Part shown: positions 40,801 to 55,800 of the stretch, one piece after another
Layout: each line of letters starts with the position of its first letter
Position numbering within the stretch: position 1 is the stretch's first letter
NCBI GenBank assembly: GCA_009741485.1
Contig: CM019237.1
Coordinates: 46,174,982-46,238,981 of the forward strand
Direction of reading: 5' to 3'
DNA from: Malurus cyaneus samueli
Taxonomy: Eukaryota; Chordata; Aves; Passeriformes; Maluridae
DNA: 64,000 nt
The notes under the pieces: model-generated
Databases searched by the model: none
Seen by the model: only the letters and a program-made list of their open reading frames with translations
What the model was told of the DNA's origin: nothing
Program-made: the position numbers and the translations under genes

Positions 40801-43800
40801 TTGGTAGCAGCTAAGAGCCTGGGCATGTTTAGGGATTGTTTGAAATAATTTTTGTGCTGCCAGAAATTACTGATTCCTCTTGCCTTCAATTCTGCCTACA
40901 TGACATAGCAGGAGAAATAGTTGAGCCAAAAATAGAACATTTCTATGGGCAAAATTAAGCTTCCATGGCAACAGTTAGACCACACGTGGATCAATTTGCC
41001 ATTCAATGAAATCTTCTATTTATTTCATCTGAATTTTACTTTTACGGCAACCAGCTTATATGTATTTAAGTTTTACTGCCTTTCTGCAAGGTGGGGAAAC
41101 AATACATTACTTCATTTTAATGCTGACACTAAACTGAGCTGCCCTAAGGTAAGAGAAACCCTGAGCAGTAATAGAGAGAAGGCCTGAGTACCAATCAATT
41201 TAAAAATGGTTAGAAATCCCCTCAGAATTATATATATATAATCTCTACATAGGCACTACATAACTGCATTCATATTTTTGTTCTAGTTAAAATTATTATC
41301 AAATAAAAACCTGATTCAATCAATTCCATCTTCCTTTTGCAGAAACAGAAAAGTCTCACGCCTATATTCCTAATGTCTAAAAAGAAGTGTGCTGGAAAAT
41401 AAAAAGGCCTATGATGCATTACATTCTTTCAGAAAAAGATGGTGCAATTACTTAATATCAAAATGAAAACTTACCCCACACTGCCATGAAAACAGCAAAA
41501 AAGACTGTAGCTCCATTGTCAAAAAGGTGGGTTACCTGAGAGATATATTAAGTGTGATCAATTTGTGAAAATAAGCCTTTATTTTCTGTTTTCATATATT
41601 AAAATTAATGTGATCACGAGTGTAGCTGGGCTGACAATCCTGAGGATCCTTCCCTTGGCACGTGAAATCCACTTGTGAATTGACAGGACAATTTGCCAGC
41701 CTGGCCTGGGACTGTGCCCTGCCAACTCCAGGCGTGAGCATCATTTCAGACCCAAAGCATTAATTTTATGGAGGATGAATGAGAAGATAAAGTCTGATGT
41801 CAAGGACACCATAGCACACACCTTTAGGACACAACCTGTGACTGCTGAATCTCTAAGTGCAAATTGCATTCAAATGTTTTACAACCCAAACTAAGCATTG
41901 ACGAAAGGCAATGGTGACGTTGGCTAAACTTGAACTGTCCTTTCAAGATGTTTTCTACCCAAGCTCTCTAAGGACAAAATTCTTGCTTTTACCAGGAAAG
42001 CATTTCTATTTGCATAGCTGAAAACATACCTTGGCATAAATGCAGCTGTCAGACAGCCTCATGAAGGGGCAGTATTTATCACATATAGGACACATGATGA
42101 TATCTGTGGCTTGGCAGACTTCTTTACTGGAAAAATAGAAAAGGCAAAAATTAATGTCTTGATTACTACAACAATCTGCACAACATTCTGTCTTAAAATG
42201 GATTGATAGGTTTTGCTTATGTTCAGTTACTTATTGAAAAAAAACTGGTCTGTAACCAAAGCCAAGATGTTCATAACTGCATATGTTTAATTAATATTTG
42301 TTGACCACGATTACAGAATTTACAGTCATAATGTCAGAGCACAGTTCTCCAGGGAAAACCTAGCAGGATCTCTTTGCCATTTCCAGCTTCTCCTTGAGTC
42401 AGAGTGACCTTTGGTAGGAGGAGGGTGAGCGTAACTGCAGAATTAGTTCAGTTTGACTTATTCTTGTGACTTAAGGGCACAAAAATTTAGAGGTGTAGCA
42501 CTCAGCAGAAGATCCAGGGATTTCTTCTTTTGAAGAATGCCTCTCTGCAGTGGATCTTCGGGAAAGGCCTTACAGAGAGTGAAAATTTCTCACTGTTGTG
42601 TTGGCCTGTTGAAGAGCAATGAAAGGTTGTATTTTTCCCTACTTTGTTCTGAGTTGCCAGCACCATTACCAACTGGAATTGGGCAAGAAGCATTTCCTTT
42701 CATCCCAATACAGGAGCATAAAACATGGGAAGTTTGATGCTGGGTACCTTCTGAGAATTAAGCAGTCTTTTCTCGACTGTTCATTCAACAGTTCAAAATG
42801 AAATAACTAACAACTCACGGGAAGAGCTCTTAAATTATTCATAATAACCCACAGCTGCAATTTATTTATAAAAGTTCCCACGTTACCTGACTTGGCAGTG
42901 GTTCAAAGTGGTGACTCCATACAAAAAGACAAACAATCCAATGAAGGCAGCTGGGAAGAGCATCCCTGTGTACCAGCCTAACCAGGCAAAGTACAGCCCA
43001 ATTTTCTCACCAAAGTATCGTCTGTTTTAAAACACAACACAGCAAAGTTACCTGCTAATTAGAATAATCTACTTAATCTTGCTCATTAGTAGCAAAAAAA
43101 AGTACCATATCTAAAGAGTAGATAAAAGAGAAGAAAAAGCCTTCAGCAAGGTTTCTAAACCCACACTGAGGGTCCTGCCTCAGGAATGAACTTCAAACAT
43201 TAATTAAAAATTCAATAACCACAGTTTACAGTTAGATAAATGGACACTTAATAAAGGAAACACTGAGTTACTTGAAGAAAGTTAGTTCTTCGTATTTGGG
43301 AAATTGATGGTCCACTTTGCCTTTGGCTGTGTGACTGTGCTGCCCAAATAATTGCACTGAAATCAGTTTTATCCCCAAAACTGGCATAACAGCAAAAATT
43401 ATTTGAGCTCAAATTATTTCTAAGAAATTAATTAATCAGAATTTATTCTCCAGTACAGTTCATTTTCATTTGATTATTTATTTTCTTAGCTCAGTTCCTG
43501 AAAAACTAATTTCAATATTCTACTAATTTCAATTTTCTACTGGAAAGTGAATTGCAAGTAAGGTCCATCATGAATTGACTTGAGGAAAATAGTCTGAGTT
43601 GATCTTAATTTATAAGATACATTGCTCAAAAACTACAGTAAAGTGTCTAGAATGTTGCTTTTTTGCTAATATTCACTGGCACTTTTCCTCCTCCCACACA
43701 CTACCAAACCTTTATGTGTTAGAGAATACATTAAGCACAAAAAAACTGTTGAACTCATCAGCAGAGGAGCAGACTCTTGTGTTGTCCTGTGTCCGATGTC

Positions 43801-46800
43801 TTGGGCACAATTGGCTGAGATGTTAGGGGATTGTTTGCAAGGTTGGTTTCAAAGAATGAGGCAAGATGATTGGCTTGTGTTTCAGAGACTTTGCAGACAA
43901 CTTGAACTTGCATATCCACTCAATTTGAAAACAGCTGCTGCTGGAAACCCTCTTTCCCCCTTATGATGCAACTTCTGAGCTATCCAGAGAAAAAGTGCGG
44001 TGGGCCAGCACTGCAGGCTCCTCTGTGCTACCAGACAACATCATTGGCCAAACTTTCTCCGTGAGAATGGAAAGACCTATGACCATCTGTAGCACTCGAT
44101 GCACTGGAGGACGCCTGTTCTGGACTGCACAAAATTAGCAGTCTTCAAGTTGTTATTAAAGATTTCCAGTGTGAGAAATACCTCTCTGGCCTGAGCTCAT
44201 CCTCTGCTGAAAGACACTGACCTGTAGTGACTGTTTTCATTTGAGTTTACCAGCTCTGTATAAGAAGCCAAATATTGTCATTTCAGTTTTCTTCTTCTGT
44301 TATTCAACAGAGACTCAAAATCTCAGGCTAAAGAGATGGTCAGCTAACGCTAACACCCTCATTTCTGACAAAGGCAGCAGGTCTGATGTAAAAAACCACA
44401 CTGCAAACTGCTTTTTAAGACCTGACTTAAGAGTGTTAATGAAACCTTTTGCCTGATTATTTTCCTAACACCTAGGATGTCACCTAGTCATCTACGCCTG
44501 CACCTCCAAAAAGACAAATTCACATTTTGAGCTTGCTTCCACTGAATATTTATGACCTATTTTTCTCCATGTATGTAGCTCAAGGCAGTGAAGTCAGCCT
44601 AACCTTCATCAAGCTTAATTTTTTACTTCATTCCCTAGACTCAAAGATGAATGTTTCTTCGTTCCAACCCTCTAACTGTCAAGCTTTAATGACAAAAATC
44701 ACCTCCCATCTCGTTGAGTCCGTCAATCTAAGAGTGCAAATCATAGTATTCTTTTTGATCTAGGGATCAAACACCTTCATCCCCGATGAAGACCTAAGTA
44801 AGGTTCAGTGTGTGCATAAAGAAGACTGCCCATAATGGGAGCAACCTATCTCTGAAAAGTAAGGAAAAGGCATCTGAGACTGGTTTTGAAAAGAAATGAA
44901 GGGTGTTGACATTACTTTGATACTTACTGGTTTAAATATGGAGCAACAGCCTCGATATCCCATTATTGCCCTTTACAACACAGCTGAGATTCCACAGCCA
45001 CCGGCTGTACTACTGCAATTTGCATCAGGATCGAGTTAGTCTATCATGTCTTCCAGCTAAGTTAGCACATTCTCTTTGTGGTCTCTGCTCAGATACCACT
45101 CAGTTAAGTGCATGACAGTAATATGACAATAAGGAGGTCTTTGGAAGCCTTCCTAGGTGCCATACAGTTCTACATTTATTCCAATAAATAATTCAGCTTG
45201 TCTGGTCCATCATGACCCTCAGGAGAGGAAAACAGTGTAGAGATACCTTTGTCACTCCCTTCAATTTGCCCCAAAGATTTGTCTGAAGAACAAGCTCTTT
45301 GTTGCTTCTCTTCTTCTGTCACTATGTAAAGAACAGAAATTTCATATAGCTTGCCTCAGTGATGGCAGTTCTCACTGAGCCAGAGCTCAGCAATATACAC
45401 AAAGAATTCCAGATATATTTTTCTGGAAGGCATCACTGTGCATTACTTATACCTAAACTTCACATGTTATCATTCTGCTCATTTCAAGGCCTCTTTGAAA
45501 TTTTAGTGTTGATAACATTCTTGTGTTCTTGTAAACTTTGCCAATTTATTATTATACAATTTTTCAGATTATTAATATGGACAGAAAAAAAATTGAGTCT
45601 TTAATGGTTCTCCCACAGAAAATACTCTCCACAACTAACCTAAAAAGCAGAGACATAAAAAAACTCCAAGCACCCAATAGAATAATTTATCTCTCCTATC
45701 CTTATATATGCTGTAAACATAAATTAAACAAAACAATAATAAAAACACAATTTCTGGTGCTCAGTTGTAAGCTAGAGTATATATTAACCCTTCAGTCCCA
45801 GAAGTGATGGTATGTAGTGGTGAACTGTGCATCCCCTCAACCCATTCCAGTGTTAGAGCTCTGACTTAATTGGGTCAAGATTTCAATATCAATATTTATC
45901 CATATGGCATGTTTTTGAAAAGTATTAAGCTACAAAGTCTAATTTCAGAACTATGAAATGTGATGTTGGATTATCCTGTGTTTAATGACCTTAATTACAA
46001 AATCTTTTGCTTTCAACTTGCCTAGAAGGAAGCCATGGATCTGGAATATAGATAGATTTGGGCTCAAGACAAGAACCTATCTATGTTTATTATCCCTTTT
46101 ATAGGTAAGAATGAAATCCTGTACAGAACTTTCTACAACACAGAAACCACAGCTTTCCAGCCGGTGTTTTGGACATATGAAGCTCTCATATCAGAAGTAA
46201 TGGGGTGGAGAGGGAAGCTTGATAGGAGATTGAAACAGAGTGGTCAGCTTGCAGTCAAGACATTTAATGGAAACATGGAGCAAAATACAAGCTACTCAGG
46301 CATTTGGTTTTTCTTCCAGGGTCATTTAGAGACCTTTACAATAACTTAAAAAGCATAGTTTTCTCCCTCAGTTTTTATCCTGTGAATTACATGCACAAGC
46401 AGCAGTGAGAGCAATTTGTGCACTATCTAGAGGGAAGCAGCTATGCACAGAAGTGTGAAGGAGGTGATCCAAATTCCCCAGGAATCACTGCAACTGTTTC
46501 TGTTGATTTGCGTTGTTCCAGAGCATATAAATATAACAAGTCCTGTTTCTTTCCAATTATAATCAATTCTAAGGGTCATAAATTAATGACAAAGTATCTA
46601 TGGACATTAATTTTGAGAGAAGTATAATTAAAATCATGGTACTGCATCTGTTGATTAATAGGAATGGCTTTGTAAATTATGCCAAGTCTGTGCCTTCATA
46701 CTACCACGTTTCAAAGCAGAGTGAAGCAGAATCATGCAATTTCCCTCAAATGACTTTTTCTCATGTATTTTTAGTGACTAGTATCTCCATAACACCCAGT

Positions 46801-49800
46801 TGATGAGATTAAATGAAATCTGGGAGTTGTTGCTGAATTGGCAGCACAGGGGATTTAACAGCTAAGGGGAAAATCAAGCAGCACGGAGGTATGAACACTT
46901 TCACTTACCATTGTGTTAACTTGAGTTTAAGGTAGAAACATCATATCTATTAATGACATAATTGTATTATCTACATCTAATTTACTTAGCCTTTCTAAAG
47001 CATGATGTCAACTAGCAGCATAACTTCTGGCCAGATACCTGTGGAAGAATCAGCATCCAGACACTCCTTTTTTACAGATGAGAAAACTACACTCTGCAAG
47101 CACAGCACCACATAACTGTTGTTATGGGGAAAAAAGCTTTTCCTGCTGTAGAACTGGTGCTGAAAAAGGCTTCTTTTTAAAATGTGTCTGCTGAGACGCT
47201 TCTAAGTGAAAAGAACAGCAGTTCTTGCTGGTGTTGTCAGTTCTTCAAGGAGAAGGCTCCAGCTCAGTAGACATGTGAACTGCTGAGAGTGGCAGTAAAC
47301 ATGGAAGATTCAGTCACAGACTCTGGATTACTCACATTCCTTTTGCTCCTCCCAAACCTTCAAACCCTCTGAAAATTCGGCAGGCACTGAGGAAAAGTGA
47401 GTAATCCAGCATCTGTAAAGTCAGAAGAAAAAGGCACCCCCTTCTCTTTTTTGTTATCCCTCCTTCAGTGAATTCATCACAGCTGTGGATGTTTTCCAGG
47501 CAGCAAATGGGAGGCTGGGGCTGCAGCCTTGGACCCTGCTCATTTTATGACTCAGACTCTCTTAGTGCTCAGGGAATCTCACAAGTCCCCCTCTGCTCTC
47601 CTCTTTGGGTAAACACCTACTCTCAACAACTGCAGAACACTCATGATCTCAGCCAGGGGGTCTAGGGGGTCTATTTCAATTGCCTTTTTCCTTTTTTTTT
47701 TTTTTTTAATAGACTTTGAAAAATCTGTCCTGATTAAAAAAAATAAAGCTTATTAAAAAATCTTAGGCTTTAAACCCAGGCTGCTATCAAGGTCCAGAAT
47801 AATTGTATCTCTAACATTGCTTATTCTTTTACCATTTATTTTCATAGTTAAAAAACCCTTTCAGATGACTCATTATCAAATTAAATCAAACACCAGATAT
47901 TGCCTCAAGAGCTCTTTCACAAATCAGGAGTGACGAAGAGCCGTAGCCTTGAACCACTATGGACAAATGATTAAAAAACTCTGTCGAGGTAAGTTGTTTA
48001 TACTGTGATACTAATATCTTATTGTATACTGGGAAACTGAAAGTAAAAAAAAACCCCTTCAGTATAACTGTTGGCTTCTTCATAAATTAGCAATTTCTAT
48101 CATGTAATTAAAAAAAAATTCTGTATTTCTATCCAATGTGTTAAAAAAGAAATAAAAAGATTTTGGGATTAAATTATGAGATTTAATAAATTACTTTGTA
48201 AAGCATTAAAAAATTACATTATTCAGTAAAACTTTTTATTGCATTTCTTGGTGAATTTTTTATCCATGCAAATGAAACTTTCTGTTTTATGAAATGGATA
48301 GGTTTCATACAGCTTTAATCAGTAACACTGTCTGTCTCCAGGGCCACTCTCTACAAATCTTTCATCTGGAAACAATTTTGAGAATAAAAAAGAGCAAAGT
48401 TTTCTATTAGTTACAGTACTTATGAAAGAGGAAATTAATATGCTGGACCAATTACATATTGCAGATGACCCATCCTGATGGCCAAAGTATCTTCAGTGCT
48501 CCTGATATATCTGAAGACTTTATTAATAGGTTCTTGTAGCTCCATAATCCTCTCTTCAAGTAAAAAAAACATCATTGCTGTCCAATAATAGTTCTGCCAA
48601 CACAATCAGTAAAGCCTCTGGCCCTCTTGATATGTGTAAGGAATATGTAATTCTCTATTAGTGCATGCAAGGCTATTTGACTATGTTATTTTAAAGGGCT
48701 ACAAGAACTTAGAATCACATCTCAGCTTTCTCAGTGTTCTCTTCTTTTCAGGCTACTTCCAATATGAATAAAAATCTGGACAGTGGTGATGCAATAAAGA
48801 CAAAGGAGATTTCCACCACAAGTGTTGCTGAACACAGTAGCGTATTTGGCAATACAAGCTCATGTTTCATTTGTAAGAACCATGCAACTTCATCCAGAGC
48901 TCATTCTGTGGTTGCTTTTTTGGAAAAAGAGGATCTAGATGGTGAGAGCCTGTCTTTCAGAAAAGCCACTCTGAGGAGGAAGAACTCCTCCTCTGGACAA
49001 ATGTCTAATCAAATATATCTAGCCTCCACAGATTTCTCTCTTCCTTTCCATCTCTAGTGAATATTCTGCAAACACTTCATTACAAATCACAATGTCAGGA
49101 AACTCTAGAAGGAGACTTCTTTCACTTTCAGGTCCTTCTACAAACTCCTCTATAATTATTTCTTCGGGTGTAGCGGCGCTATAAACAAAATGGTTTCCCA
49201 TGACCTCAGTATCGTTTTTTAAAAGCCACATGAGCTAACTGAGCTTTTCATGGTTTTGTCAGAATTGCAACAACCTGTGCTCAAAGCATCTGTAATGTGA
49301 CAGTAAAAGCAGGTAAGTCTTACCTTACAAGATCTAGTGGCTGGTATTTATACCACACTGCCCAGGAAGCCCAGCACTCATAGAGCAGGTGTCTGTGGTT
49401 TTCTGCCCCGTGGGTTTTTATTGAATTCTTACTTCTGTAACTTCCCTAAAATACAAATCTAAACATTAATGAATAACAACAGCAAAAAAGAATATTTAAG
49501 AAATCTCTCTTACTAGCAGTATGGATAATACAATTTATGCAAACTCCATACTTGTACTCCAAATATGACATTAAAAAAAATCAGCTGATGTCACTAAGAT
49601 TTGAGAAGATTCTTCCTAAGAAATTGATAATAAATAATATTCAAGTCAAAGGCTATAGATTCAAAGAAATTCTTTGGAGAATCTCAAAAAAGAACCCCCA
49701 GAGTATGATGGTTTTTCCTCTCTGAAAACATACTGATATATTAACTCGAATAGTTTTTACAGAATAGATCCAGAACAACTCTCTTCACTCATCCCTTTTT

Positions 49801-52800
49801 GCAAGAAAATACCCCTATTTTTTCCCAGATGAAATGGAACTAATGAGAACTTCCCCATTGCTAAATGGAACTATGTCAGAGGCAGACATTAATAAGATTG
49901 AGGATAAATAATTATACAATTAAGAATTCCTTTTTGTGGGAAATGTCCATTCAAAAAGAAAAAAGGAATTGAGAAAAATACCTCATGAAGAGGAAATGCA
50001 GCTTCATAGGAGCCATTACTTAGCAATCGATTCAGACCTAAGAATAAAAAGTATTCAATTATTTACCAACAGGAGCAGAAAAATGACTGAGTAAAAAGCA
50101 AAACACATCTTCATAATAAACTGGCTAATTGAAGATTGAAGCCCTGTTGACAGTAAAAGATATTTGTAGAAAAATTAGATTTTCGTAAGTTAGATACGAT
50201 GCAAAGAAAGACCCATTCAAATATTAATCAGAACCTATCATAAATTATGCTAGAGGTTTAAAGATTCATTTGCCAAATCCATCTTTAGTGTAATTCTGGT
50301 GAAATTGGAGACCTCACACCAGGTTTAAAGTTTATCCTTATAAAATAAGGTCTAAGAAAGATATTTAGATGAAAGACTGCATAACTGGGCAGCTAAAACT
50401 TCAGGGAAGATCTTGACATTTTTGAACTGCAGGACACAAAAGCAACTAAAACTCCTTATTTCCATATAATAACAACTTTATAAAATATGTTCAGTTTATG
50501 TATTATGAAAGCTGCTGGAAAGACAGCTGCAGCAGTACAAGACTAGAAAATAAATGGGAACTTGCATCAAAATCATTCCTATGCAGCACAAAAAAGTAAT
50601 CATACATCCCACTCACTCAGGCATTGTCCCTCTTTAATGAGAGCCTTGAGAAATAATGTTTGCTGAGATGTTGGTGCTTTTCCACTTGGAAAGTCACCAA
50701 AAGAGCACTGAACTGTTACCAGGCAATGCAAAACAAAATATCCACACTAAAAACCTGAAGGTATTTTAACCCTACTGACCAAGAGGGATAGAGCTGTGAT
50801 TCTTTTCCTAATTCACAGGGGACAGACAGCAGCAAGGACATAGCAATGAGAAGCATTAATTCAATACAAACTGAATTAATTCAATTACTTCTCAGCAGTT
50901 TCAGTGGTAGTGCCAGTACTGGCTTAGCATAATATGCTTCCTTCGGTGTTCTCTGGCAGAAAAGTAAAACCTTTACAGCTGAGCTGGACTTTGATCTGCC
51001 CAGTGATCAGCCCAAGGCTGAGTTCATTTCAGTAGAGCACAAGCAGACAAGTAAGGGACATTGGGATCTTGCAGCAGACAGGGACTGCAGGGGTTTGTGC
51101 TAGATGTCTGCTCTGCTTAGGGCTATTGTTGCCCTCATCCCAGCAGCTGAGAAAGAAAGAAAGAAAGAAAAAAAAGTGAAGTTCTGGGAAATTTCTCTTC
51201 CTCTTCAGGAAAAGTGAGGTTTAAACAGCAGGGAAATGAAATAGACTGCAGAGTTTTATGGAGATTGCCTCTGCATTTGTCTCAATGTGGTACTCAAGCA
51301 GCATGTGCTCTGATCACTTGGAACAAGGTGGCCACTGTTTCATATTCTATCCCTCGTCTGTCACTGCCTGCCCTCCTGGATCTGCATATGTGCCACTCCA
51401 AATGTCCACTCCACTCACTGAAGAGGAAGCCACAGTAATGCACTGCATTCTTTGCACTGACATCAGCGGGGAGCTCCTTTTGACTTACAGCAGCAACAGA
51501 GATACAAAGATTCTTCCATCTCCCTTAGGGATGGATAGGTATCCAGGGAGAAGCCCTGCAGGCTGAGATTTAGAGCAGCACAAATCTCACCATCCTTTCA
51601 AGCACATTTTTATGAAAGAGCATAAGTCTTCCTACATGAGTCTCTCTACTTCTCCACTGCCTGTAATCTTTTCATATTTCATGTTTAAATCAGCCTCTTC
51701 CCTTGCAGAAGTGATAAATCCCGTGTGGTGGCACATGCCTGTGAAAGCTGTCTATATTACAGGGGAATGATCACATCTTCCAGGCAAAACCCCTACAACA
51801 GCAGTAGGTGAGATGTAAACAGTCCAAACTGGGGTGATTAAAAAGGAAGCAAAAGAGTCTGTTTTGAGCCCAGGCAGACTTCTCCTCTCTTTTCTTAAAC
51901 ACACATTTAAAAGCACCTTGCTCAGTACTTACCAATTTTGTTTTTCCCTTCTTCATACTTCACTCTTTGTAAGATATGGTGTACAATTCTACTTCTTGTA
52001 GCATTATTGAAGAAAGTATCTTTGTTGTGTATTATGAAGCTACATAAAAATAAAAACCAAAGATATCTCAGAAATATATAATGGCATGTTTAAGGCAAAT
52101 ATTTAGTCCCATTACTTTCTGTAGCACTCTAAAAATCTACATGTATGTAAGCAAGTGAAAGAAGCATTAAAGACACTTGATTAAGAGATGATTAGCCAGG
52201 TGAGATGCTGTCAGTAACAGTATTAATTCTCTAACAAAGAATTACATGGAGAAGTCTAGAGAAAGACAAAAGATATTTAAGTATTTATTATGGTAAGCAT
52301 CACTTTTAGATAATTCACAGAAAACAAAATTATTGCAAAAGAATTTACAAAAACATCTTTGTAAGTGTGGCAGTAGAAATTCATATTCAATTTCTATCGC
52401 AGACTTTTTTGTTATGCTTTACNNNTAAGAATCAGATGGAAACATCTATTAGGTAAAACATTCTTACTGAAAACTATTATTGAATGCTATGTTAGAGATA
52501 GAAAATATCATATACTCCTATATTTGGTCCTCGAAGCTAAAATACAGTAGAAAATTAGCTTTCAGAAGTCAATTATCCAGTTGAGCATGAATGCAGGTTC
52601 CATGTTCAATAGGTTAGACAGAATTGTCGTGAGTCCAGAAAAGTTTAAAAACCCCCAACAAACCCTCTGGGTAGATGGCAATATTGTTTTCCTCATCTGT
52701 GTTTTTGACGAGTTGCCAAATTAAATAAACTGATAAATAGAATATTAAGGTCATAGAGGTGTCGTAGAGAGACGAGGCTGTAGGACAGCACACTCGATGA

Positions 52801-55800
52801 ATACAACTTTAAAAGAGATCATCTTAATCAGGAGCTTGGCATGGATTCATGTCACATTTTCTTTTTCACAATGATTCACTGCTCAGTTTTCCCCTCAGGT
52901 AATTTTACCCAAAAGAAAATTTGCTTTTTCAGAATAAATCTTTATCCTTGGGAAATAATATATGGCTTTGCACATCCATAGTAATTTTGAAAAACAAGCA
53001 GTCCAACTTCTGGACTTTGAGAACTTCATATGCGCCCTCTTCATTATCAAAATTCTTAGCTGAATTTTCAATAAAATACAATGTGTAAGTTCCTTATGTT
53101 GTGCTTCAAAGGTAGGCAGCAAAAAAAAAAAATCCTAAAATAAAGATATGTAAGACAAGTTGCTTCAAGAGCACCAGATTTAATAAAACCTGGGTTTCTA
53201 GAGGTTGCTATCTCATGTCTCCTTTGCCACTCCACCCCGAGATACACAGACCATTTCTTTGTCTACAGACTACTCACTACTGAGTACTACTCAGTACTTC
53301 CGGCTTCCTCCCTACTATCCCCACTATTCCCAAAGTCCTGTGCATGACCTAAGAACCTACCAGAAGTATTTTGATTTGCGCATATTGGCTGACCACCACG
53401 TGCATGCTGATTTACCAGTGGGCCGTTTCCAAACAGCAAATACAATTCATGTCCACTGGCCACTGCCTTTCTGTATAGGAATAGTTTGGGCCACTATTCC
53501 ATTTCAAGCTGCAATGACTCAAAAAGTGTGTAAGACTGAGCTTATCTTTCAGATACAGAAAGATATGTAGATATAAAGATGTATCTTTAAAGCTACACCT
53601 GTATAAAGTTTAGTTGAAAGTAATCAATGTGTAAAATAATAAGTATTAAAACCATTTTGAGAAAAAGGAAATACTGTCATCATGTAAGTCTTAATGCTGA
53701 TGGAAATTATATTAAAAGAATTCCTACCCAAACTCTGAAGCAAGCAGAACAGCATTGTTTTTAGCTGAACCTGGACCTCTGTATTAGGCTGTTTTGGTAG
53801 CAGCAGAAACAAAATAAAAGACAGTAGTGAAGTAGAAATAAACTATTAGAGGCTTTTGCTCTTTATTTAATTTTCTTTTACTGATGGACTTTCCCAGATC
53901 TCACCTCCCAGGCACCACTGAATGTTAAACAACTGTGAGGATAACTTCACATACATCAAAACAGCACGGTAATTTTCATTCTGACTTAGCTACAAGCTCT
54001 TGTAGGATTCAACCAAGAACTGAATCACTTTATCTGGGAAACTTGCAACATGGAGCCAGATAACACCTTAATCTATTTTCTTGTAACACAAGGTTATTTT
54101 GCCCATCTCTTATCACAACTATCTCATACTGCAACTAGAGGCAGCCATTTCAACATCTTTTCTGGAGAACTCAGTTTAACAGTTTTATTTGTATTTAGGC
54201 ATTCCCATTTTCATGAGTCATGAATGTAAAAAGGGGAAAATCAAAGAGTATGCAAACTGTAAAACAAAAAAGAGTTACTTGTTTGAAGAAACACTTCAGT
54301 CATTTGCATTCATTTGCATTCATTTGCAACCTTAGCAATTGTATTATTATGGCTTTTGATCTCACATGGCCAAGAAGAAATACCCAGATGTGCCTGTAAA
54401 GTAGATGTAAACACCTGAGTATAATAACTGCATAAAGAACTCTGCCTACTGCAGAACCAGCTGAAGCAATCCTAAAACACATGTGCGAATATGAGCTGCA
54501 GAAATTCTGCCCTGCCCAGTCTTGTGCCAGTAAAAGGCAGCTGAGGGCAGGAGGGGGAGAGGCGAGGAAGAACTCACCATGATGAGAGTGGGCCAAAAAC
54601 ATGCCCTTCAGTGTTTTCCAAAGTTATTCAAGTTGTTTCCAAAGTTATTTCAAAGTTATTCTTCACATGGGTGAAGAAGAGACAGTAGAGCTCAGCACTT
54701 TTCTGGATGTCCTGGACCATCTCTAAAAATATCATTATTTTGGGATAAAACTGCATGCAGTAAAGGTTAAAAAAATAATCCTCACTTATTTTTGAACATA
54801 AAAATAATAGGTTTTCTTAAATTTGCTTAACTCAAATATTCAGGGTTTTTTCTGTGAAATTGTCTGTAGACTAGATCCAGAAAGAGCAGCATCACCATAA
54901 TGAAGGGGACAGTGACCTCTGGTACAGGAAACAAAAAAGAGGCAGACTTGAGTGGAAGGCACTGAAAAATTGATAATATCTCAAGCAGTTGTATCTCTGT
55001 GCTATAAAATCCCAGTTAGATGTTGACATAAATTAGGACAATGCCAGGGAGGTTTCAATTTATCTCAAAAATCACAGGAGTTGTTCTTGTCAGGTGAGAA
55101 TCAGGCCTTTTCCCCATGCTTTATGGACATTTCTTCCCCTCAAATTTTTGTGCTTCTGTTTGCCTTATTTCTGAATGTGGGTGGTAAATCCATATTCACA
55201 GAACAACCATCAAGGCTATTCCAGTTCTACAGCATCCAATCAAGAATTCAGAGGAGAAAGATTTTCTCAGTCTGTGAAGAATGTCACACTTCAAATTTCA
55301 GTTCACTGGGGCCAGAGCTGAAGACATTTTCGAACTAGGTACACAATCACTTATCAGACATTACTGAGCTACAAGCTGTATATAGCAGCAGAGGCTTTCT
55401 AGTGAGTTTTTTTACCCTAGATGCTTTTAGTTGGAAGAATTTCCTCAGCTGTTCTCTTTCTGCTGCCCTTGTTAGATTTTCAGTACGCACAAGGATTTGA
55501 ATATTCATAAGAGCAATACAGCTTCTTTTCAGGCTCAGCAAGGGCTTAGGCTTTATCTATGAGACATTTCACTGAAGGTTTTGATCACTTTGTTGCCTTA
55601 TTTGTAAGACAACAAGTAAGGATTAATACATTATAATTTTTATTACTTGTGAAGTTAATGTAGAGGTAGATAAAGCCAGTGATTTGTTCCACAGCAGCTA
55701 TAACCATTAACTTGGTCCTTTAAGTCTTACTTGTGAGAGCTGTCCTTACTCAAAAGGAAAATCCCAATGAAGATAATGAAAGTATTTTTGGAAGGAAAGG

